Numbered from the stretch's first letter, positions 32,016 through 40,867 are shown. The stretch is DNA of 48,178 bases from Streptomyces cahuitamycinicus (GCF_002891435.1 NZ_POUC01000014.1:1-48178), one strand, 5' to 3'. A program made the numbers and translations. The notes: a model not told the origin generated them from the sequence alone.

Positions 32016-32270
32016 TCAACGTAACGAAGCGCTACTAGAGACATACAAGTCGATCGTCCAGGCGCGCCCACCCTCACTGTTCACGCCGCAGAGTGAAGTG
32101 CAGAGAAGCAGGTAGCTGTCGCGGCCGTCGGCGCTGTGGTGTTCGGAGAAGGGGACGAACAGGTCGTCCGAGAGCGTGACGGAGGAGAAGTCGTCCTCGA
32201 TCTGCGTGGTTGCGGCTTGAAAGTCGTCGAGCCGGTAGTCCGGCGCAGGGGGTTCGTACTCGTGGGCCAT
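32016..32270 (-). CDS. Small acidic protein truncated by the IS
   Basis: An 84-residue frame starting at ATG 32270, one base after the DUF4913 stop. It is an acidic protein (EYEPPAPDYRLDDFQAATTQ; DDFSSVTLSDDLFVPFSEHH) and not a recognised family. The last eight or so residues (SSSASLR) come from IS701 sequence, so the original C-terminus is lost. It belongs to the conjugative-element operon. Confidence 0.55.
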   Translation of the reverse strand: MAHEYEPPAPDYRLDDFQAATTQIEDDFSSVTLSDDLFVPFSEHHSADGRDSYLLLCTSLCGVNSEGGRAWTIDLYVSSSASLR

Positions 32271-32271
32271 C

Positions 32272-32871
32272 TCAGACTCCGGCGGGCTCGGGCGCGGCCA
32301 GCAGCCGGTGGTGGGGGCGGGCCGCACTGGTGGTGCAGGCGCCGAACGGGCCGTCTGGGGTCCGCAGTTGGAGCAGGGCCGGGTCGAGGTGGTCGCGGTG
32401 CCAGGTGGAGGGACCGGTGAGGCCCGCCTGGACGTCGGTGAGTTGCTGCCAGGCGAGCCAGAGGGCGTGCAGCCGGGCCACGGCCTCGGGGTGCTCTTGC
32501 CACTGCCGGCACCACGGGCGGCCGGTGGTGATCTCCCGTCCGTAGACCGGCAGGAGCAGGTTGTGCACCCAGTTGGTCAGCGCGGCCAGTTCTTCGGCGT
32601 ACGCCTTGGCGCCGAGCGCCAGGATGAAGACGGAGGCCGGGCCGTCGTTAGCATCGCCATCGGCCGGTGCGGAGGCCGATGCCGGGCTTTCAGGGTGCAC
32701 GGGATCGGCCGGTTCGCTGTCGTCCTCGGACGGCTGGTCGTCGGTGAGCCGGGCGAATGTCTCGCCCTGCTTGCCGCTCTCGGCGACGAGTCGGGGGACC
32801 GTGGCGACGAGGTCGTCCAGGTCGTGGTCCGGTATGCGCACCGGCTCGCTCTCGTGGGCGGATTCGGACAT
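32272..32871 (-). CDS. DUF4913-domain protein
   Basis: A 199-residue protein of the DUF4913 type, restricted to actinobacterial plasmids and integrative elements. The acidic, disordered N-terminus (to about residue 75) precedes the conserved block ALTNWVHNLLLPVYGREITT, PWCRQWQEHPEAVARLHALW, LAWQQLTD and STWHRDHLDP at about 95-175. ATG 32871 is chosen because AGGGG lies 5 bases upstream; the frame is open further to 32991. Neighbours are a cytosine methyltransferase remnant upstream and a small acidic protein downstream. Confidence 0.8.
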   Translation of the reverse strand: MSESAHESEPVRIPDHDLDDLVATVPRLVAESGKQGETFARLTDDQPSEDDSEPADPVHPESPASASAPADGDANDGPASVFILALGAKAYAEELAALTNWVHNLLLPVYGREITTGRPWCRQWQEHPEAVARLHALWLAWQQLTDVQAGLTGPSTWHRDHLDPALLQLRTPDGPFGACTTSAARPHHRLLAAPEPAGV

Positions 32872-32966
32872 GGCTACCCCTGGTGCAGGTTCTGGTGGGT
32901 GGGGTGTCGAGGTTCCGGAGAAACGGGGGTTTGGCCCGGCCGGGAAACGGGTGTAGAAGGCGCAGG

Positions 32967-34171
32967 TCAGCGCGGCGCGCGATGGCGGCATCCGGTCCTG
33001 GGTGGAGCCAGGATCTGCAGGGCGCGGGCGGCCTGCTGGGTACGACTCCGTTGCCCAGAGCGGTCAGTTGGGCGGGGCGCCCCAGTCCGGGTGTGCTGGT
33101 CACCCAGCCGGGAGGGAGGCCTTGCATCCACTCCACGAACCGCGCACTGAGGCGGCCGGCGTTGTCGGTTGGTCGCGGTGCGGGACGGGTGGCGTGTTCC
33201 CAGCGGGTGATCGCGGCGGCGTACGGCCCCCAGATCTCGGCCCGTCCTGCTGGTGCGCCGGATCCCCGAACAGCGGCGTTGCGTGCGTGCGCGGGGTCCT
33301 GCTCGCAGCGCCCTTCCGCTGCCCTGTCGTTCGTGTGGGCGTGGCATCCGGGGTGGGCCGCAGGCGTGCTGCTGCCGAGGGCAGGGTCAAGTCCCCATTG
33401 CTGTGGCGCTGGTTGGGCGAGCCCTTGGTGCCGTCGGAGGCCTTCGGGGTGGGCAGGAGCCACTCGATCTCGTCCGCCAGGTTCGGGCCGTGGCCGCCCT
33501 GCTTGCGTTTCGCCGGGTGCTGGCTGCCCCCGTTGGCCCCCAGGTTGCTGGTCGGGGTCTTGAGCAGCGGTGATCCGTCCGGATGGCCAGGCGGCGAGGA
33601 AGATCCGCTCTCGACGGTGCGGGGCTCCGACGTCGAGGCGCGAAGCACGCACCAGCGCGCATCGAACCGGATGTCGGCCAGGGAACCGAGTACGGCACCG
33701 AGTGCGCGCACAGGAGGCTAGCCTGCGGTGTCTCCCAGACACCACGGGCAGAGTTCCACGTCGCCAGGGGAACCGGCGGGCGAGGTGAGGAGCCCTCGGA
33801 CATTCTCGATCACCACCAGGCAGGGGTTGAGGGCTTCGATGGCACGGACGACGTGGTGCCACAGGCAGGACCGGGTGCCATCAGCCAGTCCGGCGCGGCG
33901 GCCGGCGACGGAGACGTCTTTGGCAGGGGAAGCCGGCCGTCACGACGCACACCTCCGGGACATCGGCCCAGTTCGCGGCCGTGATGTCGCCGAGATTGGG
34001 CACGGTGGGCCAGTGGCGGGCCAGGATCCGGGCGGCACCTGGGTCGATCTCGGCGTGCCAGGCGAGCGTGCCTCCGAGGGCGGCCTGGACGCCGAGGTCC
34101 AGGCCGCCGTAGCCAGAGCACAGGCTCCCGATCAGTGGCGGCACAGCCACCGAGGCCAGGTCAGCGGCCAT
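32967..34171 (-). pseudogene. DNA cytosine-5 methyltransferase, broken
   Basis: From ATG 34171 the frame starts PLIGSLCSGYGGLDLGVQAA (motif I) and runs to VVTAGFPCQ (motif IV with the catalytic Cys). There one extra base (CCAAAGACG for CCAAGACG, about 33920) shifts the frame. The continuation DVSVAGRRAGLADGTRS, VIENVRGLL and ELCPWCLGDTAG is in another frame and hits a TAG at 33718-33720. Downstream parts lie in at least two further frames: a target-recognition region around LADEIEWLLPTPKASDG, then LSARFVEWMQGLPPGWVTS and LTALGNGVVP (motifs IX-X). Several lesions make it non-functional. Intact versions are common on actinobacterial mobile elements. Confidence 0.85.
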
Positions 34172-34676
34172 GGCGGGGTGCCGGAGTGTAGGCGAGCCGG
34201 ACGGGACCAGGGGCGGGCGGCTCCGTGGGCAGGCGGTAGATCGAGATTGTCGGCTGTGCCGAACGGCTCAGCGCTGCAAGCACGCGCGGTGGCGTGCCGT
34301 CCAGCCGGTCCGCCGCGCCCCGCAAGGTGTCGCTCACCTCTTGGAGATCGTCGCGTACGAGCTCCATCCGCTCCTGGACGACACGGAACGCCGCCGCACG
34401 CGCGTCGTGCAGATCCGCCGAGTCGGGGGCCTCGGCGAAGCGGCGCAGGAAGCCGAACTGGGCATACGCCTCGGTGTAGTTCTCCATCGCGCGTCCCGCG
34501 GGCACCGCCCCCGAGGTGTACGCGTTTATGACCGGCCCGAGGCCGAGCCCGGGATCCTCGTCGACGGCCCGGAACAGGACCTCGTCCGACAGGTCCTTGA
34601 TCAGCCCTGTCAGCGTGGTCAGATGGCCGATGGTGTTACACATCGTCTGCATCAGAGGTAGGTCACAAGCCCCCAT
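34161..34676 (-). CDS. Hypothetical helical protein of the conjugative-element operon
   Basis: A 171-residue, mainly alpha-helical protein with no recognised family. Segments: TMCNTIGHLTTLTGLIKDLS, AYTSGAVPAGRAMENYTEAY and VVQERMELVRDDLQEVSDTL (probable coiled coil), then a disordered Pro-rich tail. AAGGAGGTG upstream of ATG 34676 is a near-perfect ribosome site. It overlaps the methyltransferase start by 11 bases, so the two were co-translated. Confidence 0.65.
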   Translation of the reverse strand: MGACDLPLMQTMCNTIGHLTTLTGLIKDLSDEVLFRAVDEDPGLGLGPVINAYTSGAVPAGRAMENYTEAYAQFGFLRRFAEAPDSADLHDARAAAFRVVQERMELVRDDLQEVSDTLRGAADRLDGTPPRVLAALSRSAQPTISIYRLPTEPPAPGPVRLAYTPAPRHGR

Positions 34677-34706
34677 GAGGGCACCTCCTTTCGGGAGCGG
34701 CGGCGA

Positions 34707-35393
34707 TCACGGCGCGACGCTCGGCAGCACGCCGACGAGGCCGCAGTCGTGGTGGGGACGGCACTGGACGGCGAGCGTCGTGGAGCGCGACTCGGCTCCG
34801 GCGCCCGAGCCCTTCCAGGCGATGGCCTGCTTGCCGGTGACCGTGACGGCGTAGACATACGCCTCGGTGATCGCGCCGGGGTCCTGGGCCAGGGCGGTCT
34901 TGAACGCCTGTGGGTAGTGGCCCTCGCCGATCGTGGCGCTGGCGTGTTGGCGGTTGTCGTGCATCCGCGACCACAGCACCGGGCTGGGGATCTGGTTGGT
35001 GACGGACGCCCAGTCGGCGCACTTCTTCTCGTCGGTCATCCACCGCTTGAGCCCGGCCACATGCTCGGCCCGGGAGATGGAGCGGGTGTCGTACGACCAG
35101 AGGACCTTGGTGGCCGCCTTGGCGAAGGCGATCGGATCGCTCGTCCGGGGCGGCGCCGCGACGGCCTCACGCTTGCCGTTGGCCGTCTCCGGCGAAGCCG
35201 ATTCCGGGGCGGACGTCCTAGCGGGAGTGGGGGCCGCGGAGGCTGCGGGCTCTGGGCGAGTCAGGTACGCGAGCAGTCCGGAGATCGCCAGCAGCACCGC
35301 GAGCACAATGCTGCCGAGAGCGATACGCCGAAGGACCGAGGAAGGCGCCCCGTAGGTGCGCTCCTTAGCAGTGCGGGAACGTTTCCTCGACAT
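34707..35393 (-). CDS. Single-pass membrane protein, probable conjugation component
   Basis: A 228-residue protein: basic cytoplasmic start (MSRKRSRTAKERTYGAPSSV), one membrane helix (IALGSIVLAVLLAISGLLAYL, about 26-46), a Pro/Ala/Ser/Thr-rich linker, and an extracytoplasmic domain (about 85-228: PIAFAKAATKVLWSYDTRSI, WMTDEKKCADWASVTNQIPS, AYVYAVTVTGKQAI, CRPHHDCGLVGVLP). The layout is like VirB8-type conjugation proteins of actinobacterial integrative elements, but the family is not certain. The start overlaps the DUF6112 stop codon (ATGA). Confidence 0.65.
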   Translation of the reverse strand: MSRKRSRTAKERTYGAPSSVLRRIALGSIVLAVLLAISGLLAYLTRPEPAASAAPTPARTSAPESASPETANGKREAVAAPPRTSDPIAFAKAATKVLWSYDTRSISRAEHVAGLKRWMTDEKKCADWASVTNQIPSPVLWSRMHDNRQHASATIGEGHYPQAFKTALAQDPGAITEAYVYAVTVTGKQAIAWKGSGAGAESRSTTLAVQCRPHHDCGLVGVLPSVAP

Positions 35394-35701
35394 CAGTGGA
35401 CCTGCGTCCCCATTGCCGAGAAGAACGCGACGATGCCGTTGGCCGCCCGGAGCAGCAGGGCGCAGCCTGCGGCGACGACCGTGCCCTTCTTGCCGTTCGC
35501 CTCTGCCTGGTGGCCACCGCTGTGGTGGCCCCAGGCCCAGACGAGGGCGGATATGGCCAGCGCGCCGACCACCGCGATGATGCTGTAGAGGTTGATCGAG
35601 GAGACGACGTTCTTCAGCACGCTGAGGCCGGGAAGCCCGCCCTCCTTCGAAGTGATGCCGGGGTTGTACGCCAGGTAGTGGGCGTGCTGCATGAGCTTCA
35701 A
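35393..35701 (-). CDS. DUF6112 family small membrane protein (conjugative element)
   Basis: A 102-residue protein with two membrane helices (INLYSIIAVVGALAISALVW; GTVVAAGCALLLRAANGIVA) after a conserved start (AHYLAYNPGITSKEGGLPGL). DUF6112 proteins sit in type-IV-secretion-like operons of Streptomyces integrative elements and resemble VirB2-type small membrane subunits. TTG 35701 is the likely start because GGAG lies 6 bases upstream; an internal ATG at 35692 is too far from it. The stop overlaps the next gene. Confidence 0.8.
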   Translation of the reverse strand: MKLMQHAHYLAYNPGITSKEGGLPGLSVLKNVVSSINLYSIIAVVGALAISALVWAWGHHSGGHQAEANGKKGTVVAAGCALLLRAANGIVAFFSAMGTQVH

Positions 35702-35779
35702 GTGGAACTCCAGTGCGATTTTGGGCGCGTGAGGGCCCGGGAGAGGAGATGGAGGGAGGGGAGGGGGAGAAGAAGCCGG

Positions 35780-36719
35780 TCAGACGATCCGGCGGGCGGC
35801 GACGATGTCCGCACGCCATTCGGCGAGGGTCGAGATCTTGACCACGTCGCCGGTCTTGGGGGCCTGCAGAATCAGCCCCTGGCCAACGAACATCCCGACG
35901 TGTTCGGGCGCTGCGGCCGTGCCGCGAGTGAACAGGAGGTCACCCGGCTTGAGGGCATCGACCCCGACCGCCTTGCCCTCCTTGACCTGCGTGTACGTGG
36001 TCCGGGAGATCGAGACACCGCCGGCCTTGTACGACGCCTGCATCAGGGACGAGCAGTCGCACCGGCCCATCGGGTCCTGACCGTGCGGAGCGGAGCACGT
36101 ACCGCCCCACTGATACGGCGTACCGAGTTGACCAAGACCCCAACGGATCGCAGTACGCACCGACTTGGGCGCGCTGGCCGGGATCTCGTAGCCCTCGGGT
36201 ATCGACCCCTCAGGGATCGGGCCGAAGGAGGACTCATCCTCGCCGGTGCCGCACCCGGCAGTTGCTGAGGTGGCCGTCTGCTCGGCCTCACTGTCGGTGT
36301 CGCTGTCCTTGCTGGAACTCCCGCTCTGGCTCAGCGACGTCGCGATGGAAGAGACCGAGCGAATCGCGATCCCCGTAATCCAGGTTCCGCAGCCCCGACT
36401 CCTGCAGGGCCGTTTCCAGGGCAACGATCTGCCCCCGTGCCGGCACCTTCATCGCGGCGCCGGTGGCCTGGATCGTCTCGGCGTTCGGTATCTGTTCCTC
36501 TGGGGCATCCAGACCCGAAACGGACACGGATCCCTTGCTGTCGTCCTTGAGGATCGACTTCACCAGCTTCGCGACCGCCGCGCTGTCCACAGCCTGTGCA
36601 CCGCCTGCGGAACAGGCGGCCTGAGCACTGCTGGAACCAGCGAGAGCGACAGCGACCGGCGCTATCAACAACGTGGGGCCGAGCGCCACGGCCCCTGCTA
36701 TGGCGATGGCCTTCTTCAT
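35780..36719 (-). pseudogene. Transglycosylase/NlpC-P60 cell-wall hydrolase, internally deleted
   Basis: Intact relatives are conjugation-associated, two-domain hydrolases (SLT lytic transglycosylase plus C40 peptidase). Here ATG 36719 starts a signal peptide (KKAIAIAGAVALGPTLLIAP) and the beginning of the SLT domain with its catalytic Glu (ARGQIVALETALQESGLRNL) up to DYGDRDSLGLF. There the frame runs out into unrelated residues (HRDVAEPERE) and stops at 36288. One frame over, after a missing central part, ATSLSQSGSSSKDSDTDSEA leads into a complete C40 domain: TAIRWGLGQLGTPYQWGG, Cys in GRCDCSSLMQASYKAG, His in PEHVGMFVG. A deletion of most of the SLT domain with frame loss is the simplest reading. 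Confidence 0.78.
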
Positions 36720-36793
36720 GAAGGCGTGCCGAACGCCGAGCGGCAGGACAGGGAATCTGGCACTGGGGAGGGGCGCGCCTGGGCATACTGCAT
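36716..36793 (-). CDS. Very short upstream ORF coupled to the cell-wall hydrolase
   Basis: A 25-codon ORF (MQYAQARPSPVPDSL, ending GTPS) starts at ATG 36793 with AAGGAG 6 bases upstream. Its TGA overlaps the ATG of the hydrolase gene (ATGA). The strong ribosome site and exact coupling suggest it drives translation of the next gene, which has no ribosome site of its own. Confidence 0.5.
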   Translation of the reverse strand: MQYAQARPSPVPDSLSCRSAFGTPS

Positions 36794-36847
36794 CGGCAGC
36801 TCCTTACTCGTAGGCGGCGCGGCGCAGGCGTTCTCGTCGAAAAGGTC

Positions 36848-36864
36848 ACCGGCACCACGCCGGT
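36848..36864 (-). terminator. Short hairpin upstream of the hydrolase operon
   Basis: ACCGGC-ACCAC-GCCGGT. On the minus strand it is followed by GACCTTTT, giving a weak intrinsic-terminator or attenuator shape 55 bases before the short ORF. Confidence 0.35.
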
Positions 36865-37350
36865 TATAAATTCGCAATCCCTGAGGGAGCCCGGGAAACC
36901 AGGGCCGGGAGCTGCTAACTCCCGTCCGCTGGCCCATTACTGAAAATCGGCAGCCAGCCGCGCTCGTAATCTCACTCGCCACATGGGGAGTCCCCTTCGC
37001 CGATTAGGAAGCCATTCGGTGGGGTGCCAGACACGCTGTCCTTCGGACGGAACGGCACGCATCGACACAGCTCAGCAGGGACGGAACCAGGCCCCGTCCT
37101 GCGAACACGGCGAGACTGTAGGGACGAAATCCGGCCGCACCAAACGGCCCGTGCCTCGGGCGGTTTCGGGGCGCTCGGCCGAGATCGACCTCAATTGGGT
37201 GCGGCCGGAATTCGGGGTTAACCTCCAGCGCATTGATCGCCACGGCGACTGCTCTCGCAGTTCCACGGAGCGACCCATGCCGACGTGCGTATCCGTCCGC
37301 GAGCGGAGAAATGCGCGCACGACCGCCTCCCCGAAAGAGAGAACCGCGCA
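36865..37350. other. Divergent spacer between the conjugative operon and the methyltransferase
   Basis: No gene is supported. Short stems (CGGGAG/CTCCCG near 36910 and GTCCTTCGGAC near 37040) occur. The region was checked for the c-di-AMP (ydaO) riboswitch often found before actinobacterial cell-wall hydrolase genes, and the conserved core was not found. The start of the methyltransferase gene lies at the right edge. Confidence 0.4.
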
Positions 37351-38112
37351 ATGCCATACACCCTCCACCGAGGCGACGCGCTGACCGCCCTCGCAGGCAT
37401 CCCCGACAACAGCGTCGATGCCGTCATCACCGACCCGCCCTACAACAGCGGCGGCCGAACGAGCAGCGAGCGCACCGGCCGCTCCGCGCGCGCGAAGTAC
37501 ACATCGGCGGACGCCGAGCACGACCTCGCCAACTTCCCCGGCGAGAACCGAGACCAGCGCTCGTACGGCTTCTGGCTCACCCTCCTGCTCACCGAGTCCT
37601 ATCGCGCGACCGTCGAGTCCGGCACCGCGCTCGTCTTCACGGACTGGCGGCAGTTGCCAACGACGACGGACGCGCTCCAGGCCGCCGGGTGGACCTGGCG
37701 GGGAATCGCCTCGTGGCACAAGCCGGTCTCACGACCGCAGAAGGGCCGACTCAAGCAGTCGTGCGAGTACATCGTGTGGGGAACCAAGGGGCCGGTCGAT
37801 GCCAACCGGAATCCCGTCTACCTCCCGGGTCTCTACACGGCGAGTCAGCCCCGGAAGGACCGCGTACACATCACGCAGAAGCCTGTGGAAGTGATGCAGG
37901 AATTGGTGAAGATCTGCCCTCCCGGCGAAACGGTCCTCGACCCCTTCACTGGCTCCGGCACGACCGGCGTTGCTGCCTTGCGTGAAGGCCGCCAGTTCAT
38001 AGGCGTCGAACTCTCCTATCACTACGCCGACATCGCAGAAGCTCGGCTGTTGCAGACGCTGCAACAGACTGCACAGCGCGAGGACTTCGTCTTGGCGGGA
38101 CCAGAGGAATGA
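37351..38112 (+). CDS. Site-specific DNA methyltransferase (DPPY type)
   Basis: A 253-residue amino-methyltransferase with the catalytic motif IV first (DAVITDPPYNSGG, about 27-38) and the SAM-binding motif I last (VLDPFTGSGTTGVAALREGR, about 197-216), the beta-class order. DPPY favours adenine-N6 methylation, though N4-cytosine cannot be excluded. KPVEVMQELVKICPPGE precedes motif I as usual. ATG 37351 is the start: the protein begins right at the conserved HRGDALTAL, and the frame upstream has no family sequence. It is intact, unlike the cytosine methyltransferase to its left. Single-gene versions serve phages and mobile elements against restriction; a restriction partner could be the next gene. 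Confidence 0.88.
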   Translation: MPYTLHRGDALTALAGIPDNSVDAVITDPPYNSGGRTSSERTGRSARAKYTSADAEHDLANFPGENRDQRSYGFWLTLLLTESYRATVESGTALVFTDWRQLPTTTDALQAAGWTWRGIASWHKPVSRPQKGRLKQSCEYIVWGTKGPVDANRNPVYLPGLYTASQPRKDRVHITQKPVEVMQELVKICPPGETVLDPFTGSGTTGVAALREGRQFIGVELSYHYADIAEARLLQTLQQTAQREDFVLAGPEE

Positions 38113-38152
38113 GAGTAGGAACGCAGCACTGCTGTCCCGGAGATACAGAGCA

Positions 38153-38191
38153 GACGGCTGGTGGCATGTGAAGCACGAGTCACCAGCCGTC
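38153..38191 (+). terminator. Terminator hairpin of the methyltransferase gene
   Basis: GACGGCTGGTG (38153-38163) pairs perfectly with CACCAGCCGTC (38181-38191): an 11-bp stem 40 bases after the stop codon. Confidence 0.7.
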
Positions 38192-38283
38192 CATGCTCGG
38201 TGGAGGACTGCCAGGAACCCGGCGCACTGGGGGGCGCGCCACCGTGCTGTGCGGTTGTCGGTGCGGCTCCGTAAGCTGCTGAC

Positions 38284-39438
38284 ATGAACACCGTGCACGC
38301 CAGGGTCTGGCAGTTCGAGATCGTTCCGGGGGCGGGTGGAGATCCCAGCGTTCACGCGAAGAAGCTTGGAGGGATGGACCTACCCGTCCATCTCGCTCGT
38401 CTGGTTCACATCAACGCGTTGGCCTGCGACTTCCGGCGAGTCGTGGACTACCGCATCCGTCTGCACGAGGCCCGGCTGCTGACCAGCTACCTCGCCGCCC
38501 CAAGCGGCTTGGCCCTTCAGGTCGACTACTCGTCTCTGCTGGCTACATCACTGCACGTCCGACGGTTCATCAGTGAGTGCGCAGGGCTCGGGGTGATGAC
38601 AGCCGGGAGCGAGTCGTTGTTCTCCTGGAAGCCTGGGCGTAACACTCTGCATAGCTTCGATGTCCTCCCGCCCGGCCCGTTGCAGACCAAGTACGGGACG
38701 TTCGGCGTTAGGCCGGACCTTCTGTTCCACCTGCCGAACGGGCCCGTCGCCGGAGAGGCGCGTGGACGTCACCGCGAGGCGAAAACGCTGTTCCCGAAGA
38801 ACCCGGATTCGAACCAGAAGAAGCGGCTTCTTCAACTCGCCTCCTGGTCAGCAGACTTGCAGGATCACCCGTACTTCATGAGCTGGGTATGGATCGGCGC
38901 GACCGGCGTGGGAGTTGACATCTTCATCCCTAAAGCCGGTTGGTTGGGTGGTGACGGCGTGCAGCTCGGGGCGATCCAGGAGGAGTACGAGCCAGATTGG
39001 TGGATTGAGCCGCCGCGCCGGGTGCGGGGATCCGAGCTGGACGACGGTATGGACAGGCGACCCTCGGCCCTACGGCCCGGAAGGAGGCGTACCAACGTGG
39101 TAGCCATCCGCGACCGCACGGACGAGAGAGTGGGGGACGTCCTCGACACGCTCTACCGGACAGCCGGTCCGACAGTCGGAAGCTTCGCAGGCGTACCTGT
39201 ACGAGGTTCTTGGGCATCAGCCGACGAACTGGGCACTGCCCGTCATGACGTCCTGATCGGCGTCCTGGCCGAGTACCCATCAGGGCAGCGCCGAGCCCGC
39301 CGACACCCCGAGGGCATCGAGTTGGCGGGGAAACGGGCGGACGTCCACTTGGAAGGGCGGCTCCTCACCGTCGTCCGCGAGACCGGTGGCACCTGGCCGA
39401 GTTGGGCGCAGCTTGAGGACGAGCTCCTTGAGGTGTGA
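38284..39438 (+). CDS. Unknown protein with a possible PD-(D/E)XK nuclease core
   Basis: A 384-residue protein, family not recognised. The N-terminal region (about 30-120) is helical (PVHLARLVHINALACDFRRV; LATSLHVRRFISECAGLGVM) and may be a winged-helix-type module. The centre reads GTFGVRPDLLFHLPNGPVAG followed by EARGRHREAKTL. The Asp in RPDLLF and the Glu/Arg in GEARGR are spaced like a PD-(D/E)XK active site in which Lys is replaced or shifted. The C-terminal third (about 300-384) is a separate small domain. It has its own promoter region, since a terminator separates it from the methyltransferase. A restriction-like role is a guess from the motif and the neighbour. Confidence 0.5.
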   Translation: MNTVHARVWQFEIVPGAGGDPSVHAKKLGGMDLPVHLARLVHINALACDFRRVVDYRIRLHEARLLTSYLAAPSGLALQVDYSSLLATSLHVRRFISECAGLGVMTAGSESLFSWKPGRNTLHSFDVLPPGPLQTKYGTFGVRPDLLFHLPNGPVAGEARGRHREAKTLFPKNPDSNQKKRLLQLASWSADLQDHPYFMSWVWIGATGVGVDIFIPKAGWLGGDGVQLGAIQEEYEPDWWIEPPRRVRGSELDDGMDRRPSALRPGRRRTNVVAIRDRTDERVGDVLDTLYRTAGPTVGSFAGVPVRGSWASADELGTARHDVLIGVLAEYPSGQRRARRHPEGIELAGKRADVHLEGRLLTVVRETGGTWPSWAQLEDELLEV

Positions 39439-39486
39439 AATACCGATGTCCCGCTCCAACGGCCATCACGGTTCCAGCCTCGAAAG

Positions 39487-40200
39487 TCAGGCTGCCTCGA
39501 ACGCCCGCCGGATCAGCGGGCCTGCCTTCTCAAGGCATGCAGCCGAGGAGATCCGGACCTCCAGGTCGCCTGTTCCGAGATGGCCAATGCCACGCATGTC
39601 GCGCGAGAAGCCCTCCTCCAGCGCCACGGTGTCCGGGTCAACCCTCAGGTAGACCAGGATTGCCTCGTGTTTGCGTCGGAAGATGACGGAGGCGATGTTC
39701 ACCATCCGTCTGTAGGCGATGTAGTGCTGCTTTGTGTCGACTTCCACTTCGCCCGAGGCGGTTAGCACCTCGTCCAGCTCAGCGTAAAGCGCACGCAAAT
39801 CATCGGAAACCGCGTCGAGAGTCGCCTGAACGGACTTGGTGCCACCGTCGACATCAACCGTTACTTCCCGTCCCGGAGAACGTCGCCGAGCCGATGCTGG
39901 GCTGGTGGTCCCGGGGGCCGACTCGACCAGCATCAGGCTCAGCAGCCCGCCGTCGAAGACGCGGTAGCGCACGAGGTCAATCCGCTTGTTCAGGTCGTGC
40001 ACGGCAACCCGGTCGTGATGCGAGAAGCCGGCGGCGATGCAGACCATTCGCGGATTTCGCCAGTCGATCGCCTCTGCTGCCTCTGTGCCCAGCTTCTCCT
40101 TGACCAGCGCCTCGAATTCGTGACGCGCGGAGCGTAGCCACGACAGGTACGAGACCGCCTGCGACACGACTCCGTTATCGGAGCCCTTCTTGTACTCCAC
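39487..40200 (-). CDS. DUF5655-type nuclease-like protein, 5'-truncated
   Basis: A 237-residue frame matching the C-terminal two thirds of DUF5655-domain proteins, whose N-terminal part is a PD-(D/E)XK nuclease-like domain. It begins at the family's catalytic EYK (VEYKKGSDNGVVSQAVSYLS) and continues with EAAEAIDWRNPRMVCIAAGF, IDLVRYRVFDGGLLSLML and the DUF5655 domain (TKQHYIAYRRMVNIASVIFR, ILVYLRVDP, GFSRDMRGIGHLGTGDLEVR, LEKAGPLIRRAFEA). The upstream Asp-bearing strand is not recognisable although the frame stays open beyond 40200, so the gene appears to have lost its 5' end. The GTG at 40200 is only the first usable start. Confidence 0.65.
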   Translation of the reverse strand: MEYKKGSDNGVVSQAVSYLSWLRSARHEFEALVKEKLGTEAAEAIDWRNPRMVCIAAGFSHHDRVAVHDLNKRIDLVRYRVFDGGLLSLMLVESAPGTTSPASARRRSPGREVTVDVDGGTKSVQATLDAVSDDLRALYAELDEVLTASGEVEVDTKQHYIAYRRMVNIASVIFRRKHEAILVYLRVDPDTVALEEGFSRDMRGIGHLGTGDLEVRISSAACLEKAGPLIRRAFEAA

Positions 40201-40867
40201 TTTACCGACCGCAGGAGCTCGCGAACCGTCCCTGAACTGCGACGACTCATAGACTGCATGTCCGCGACGGGGAGTTGTGGCCGTGGTTGGGGCTCGGGTG
40301 CGCTTCTTCTTGAGGGACCTCGCTGCCGACCAACACGGACGTGGTCGGTGCTGGGAACTCGGCGCGACCTCCTGTGCCGCGCTTGCCGCAGACGCAAGGT
40401 GCTGACCAGGTATTTCTTGTCCCCCCCCCAGAAGAAACGCGCCCCAACCGCGACGCGTCCCGGCCCAGCACGCGCGTCAGCTCCTGCGCGGACACCGGTC
40501 CCGCAGCCGCCACGACCGCCGCGAACACCTGCCGGTAGGCCCCGGGCAGGGACTGAGCGTCCATCCCGGGCTGCCAGACCGGCGGGCGCGGGTCATAGCC
40601 CGGGCGCAGGACGGGGACAGGAAAGCCACAGATCATCGAGCTACAGCACGGTTCACCACCACGCTCTGATTCATACGTAGGCGGCGGGGCCAAGACGCCT
40701 TTCCGTGGGGACTTTCCGGCCCGCAGCTTGTGGATTCAAGCCAAACGTGATCAGCAAGCGCAATTGTCATGCCCAATTCACCGCTCAGTCACCTGCTGTC
40801 GCGAGTCTCGCCCGAGCACGTCGATCACAGGGAGCGCAATCCAACTTCGACAAGCAGGGGGGCATAC
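40201..40867. other. Spacer with an unassigned minus-strand coding remnant
   Basis: On the minus strand about 40460-40570 reads GMDAQSLPGAYRQVFAAVVA followed by AAGPVSAQELTRVLGRD, a helix-turn-helix-like fragment, and then loses coding character. The broken 5' part of the DUF5655 gene also lies here, as does a C8 run at 40422-40429. The right part holds the promoter and ribosome site (AGGGGGG) of the protease gene. Confidence 0.4.

Noticed and set aside
36865..36990. c-di-AMP (ydaO) riboswitch before the cell-wall hydrolase
   Set aside because: Expected by analogy with actinobacterial hydrolase genes, but the conserved core is not present in the minus-strand leader.
38811..38825. tRNA-like GGATTCGAACC block
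   Set aside because: It lies within a coding gene (KNPDSNQKK) and no cloverleaf can be built around it.
40769..40867. N-terminal extension of the protease to 40769
   Set aside because: It would place residues before a normal signal peptide; the ATG at 40868 has a strong ribosome site.
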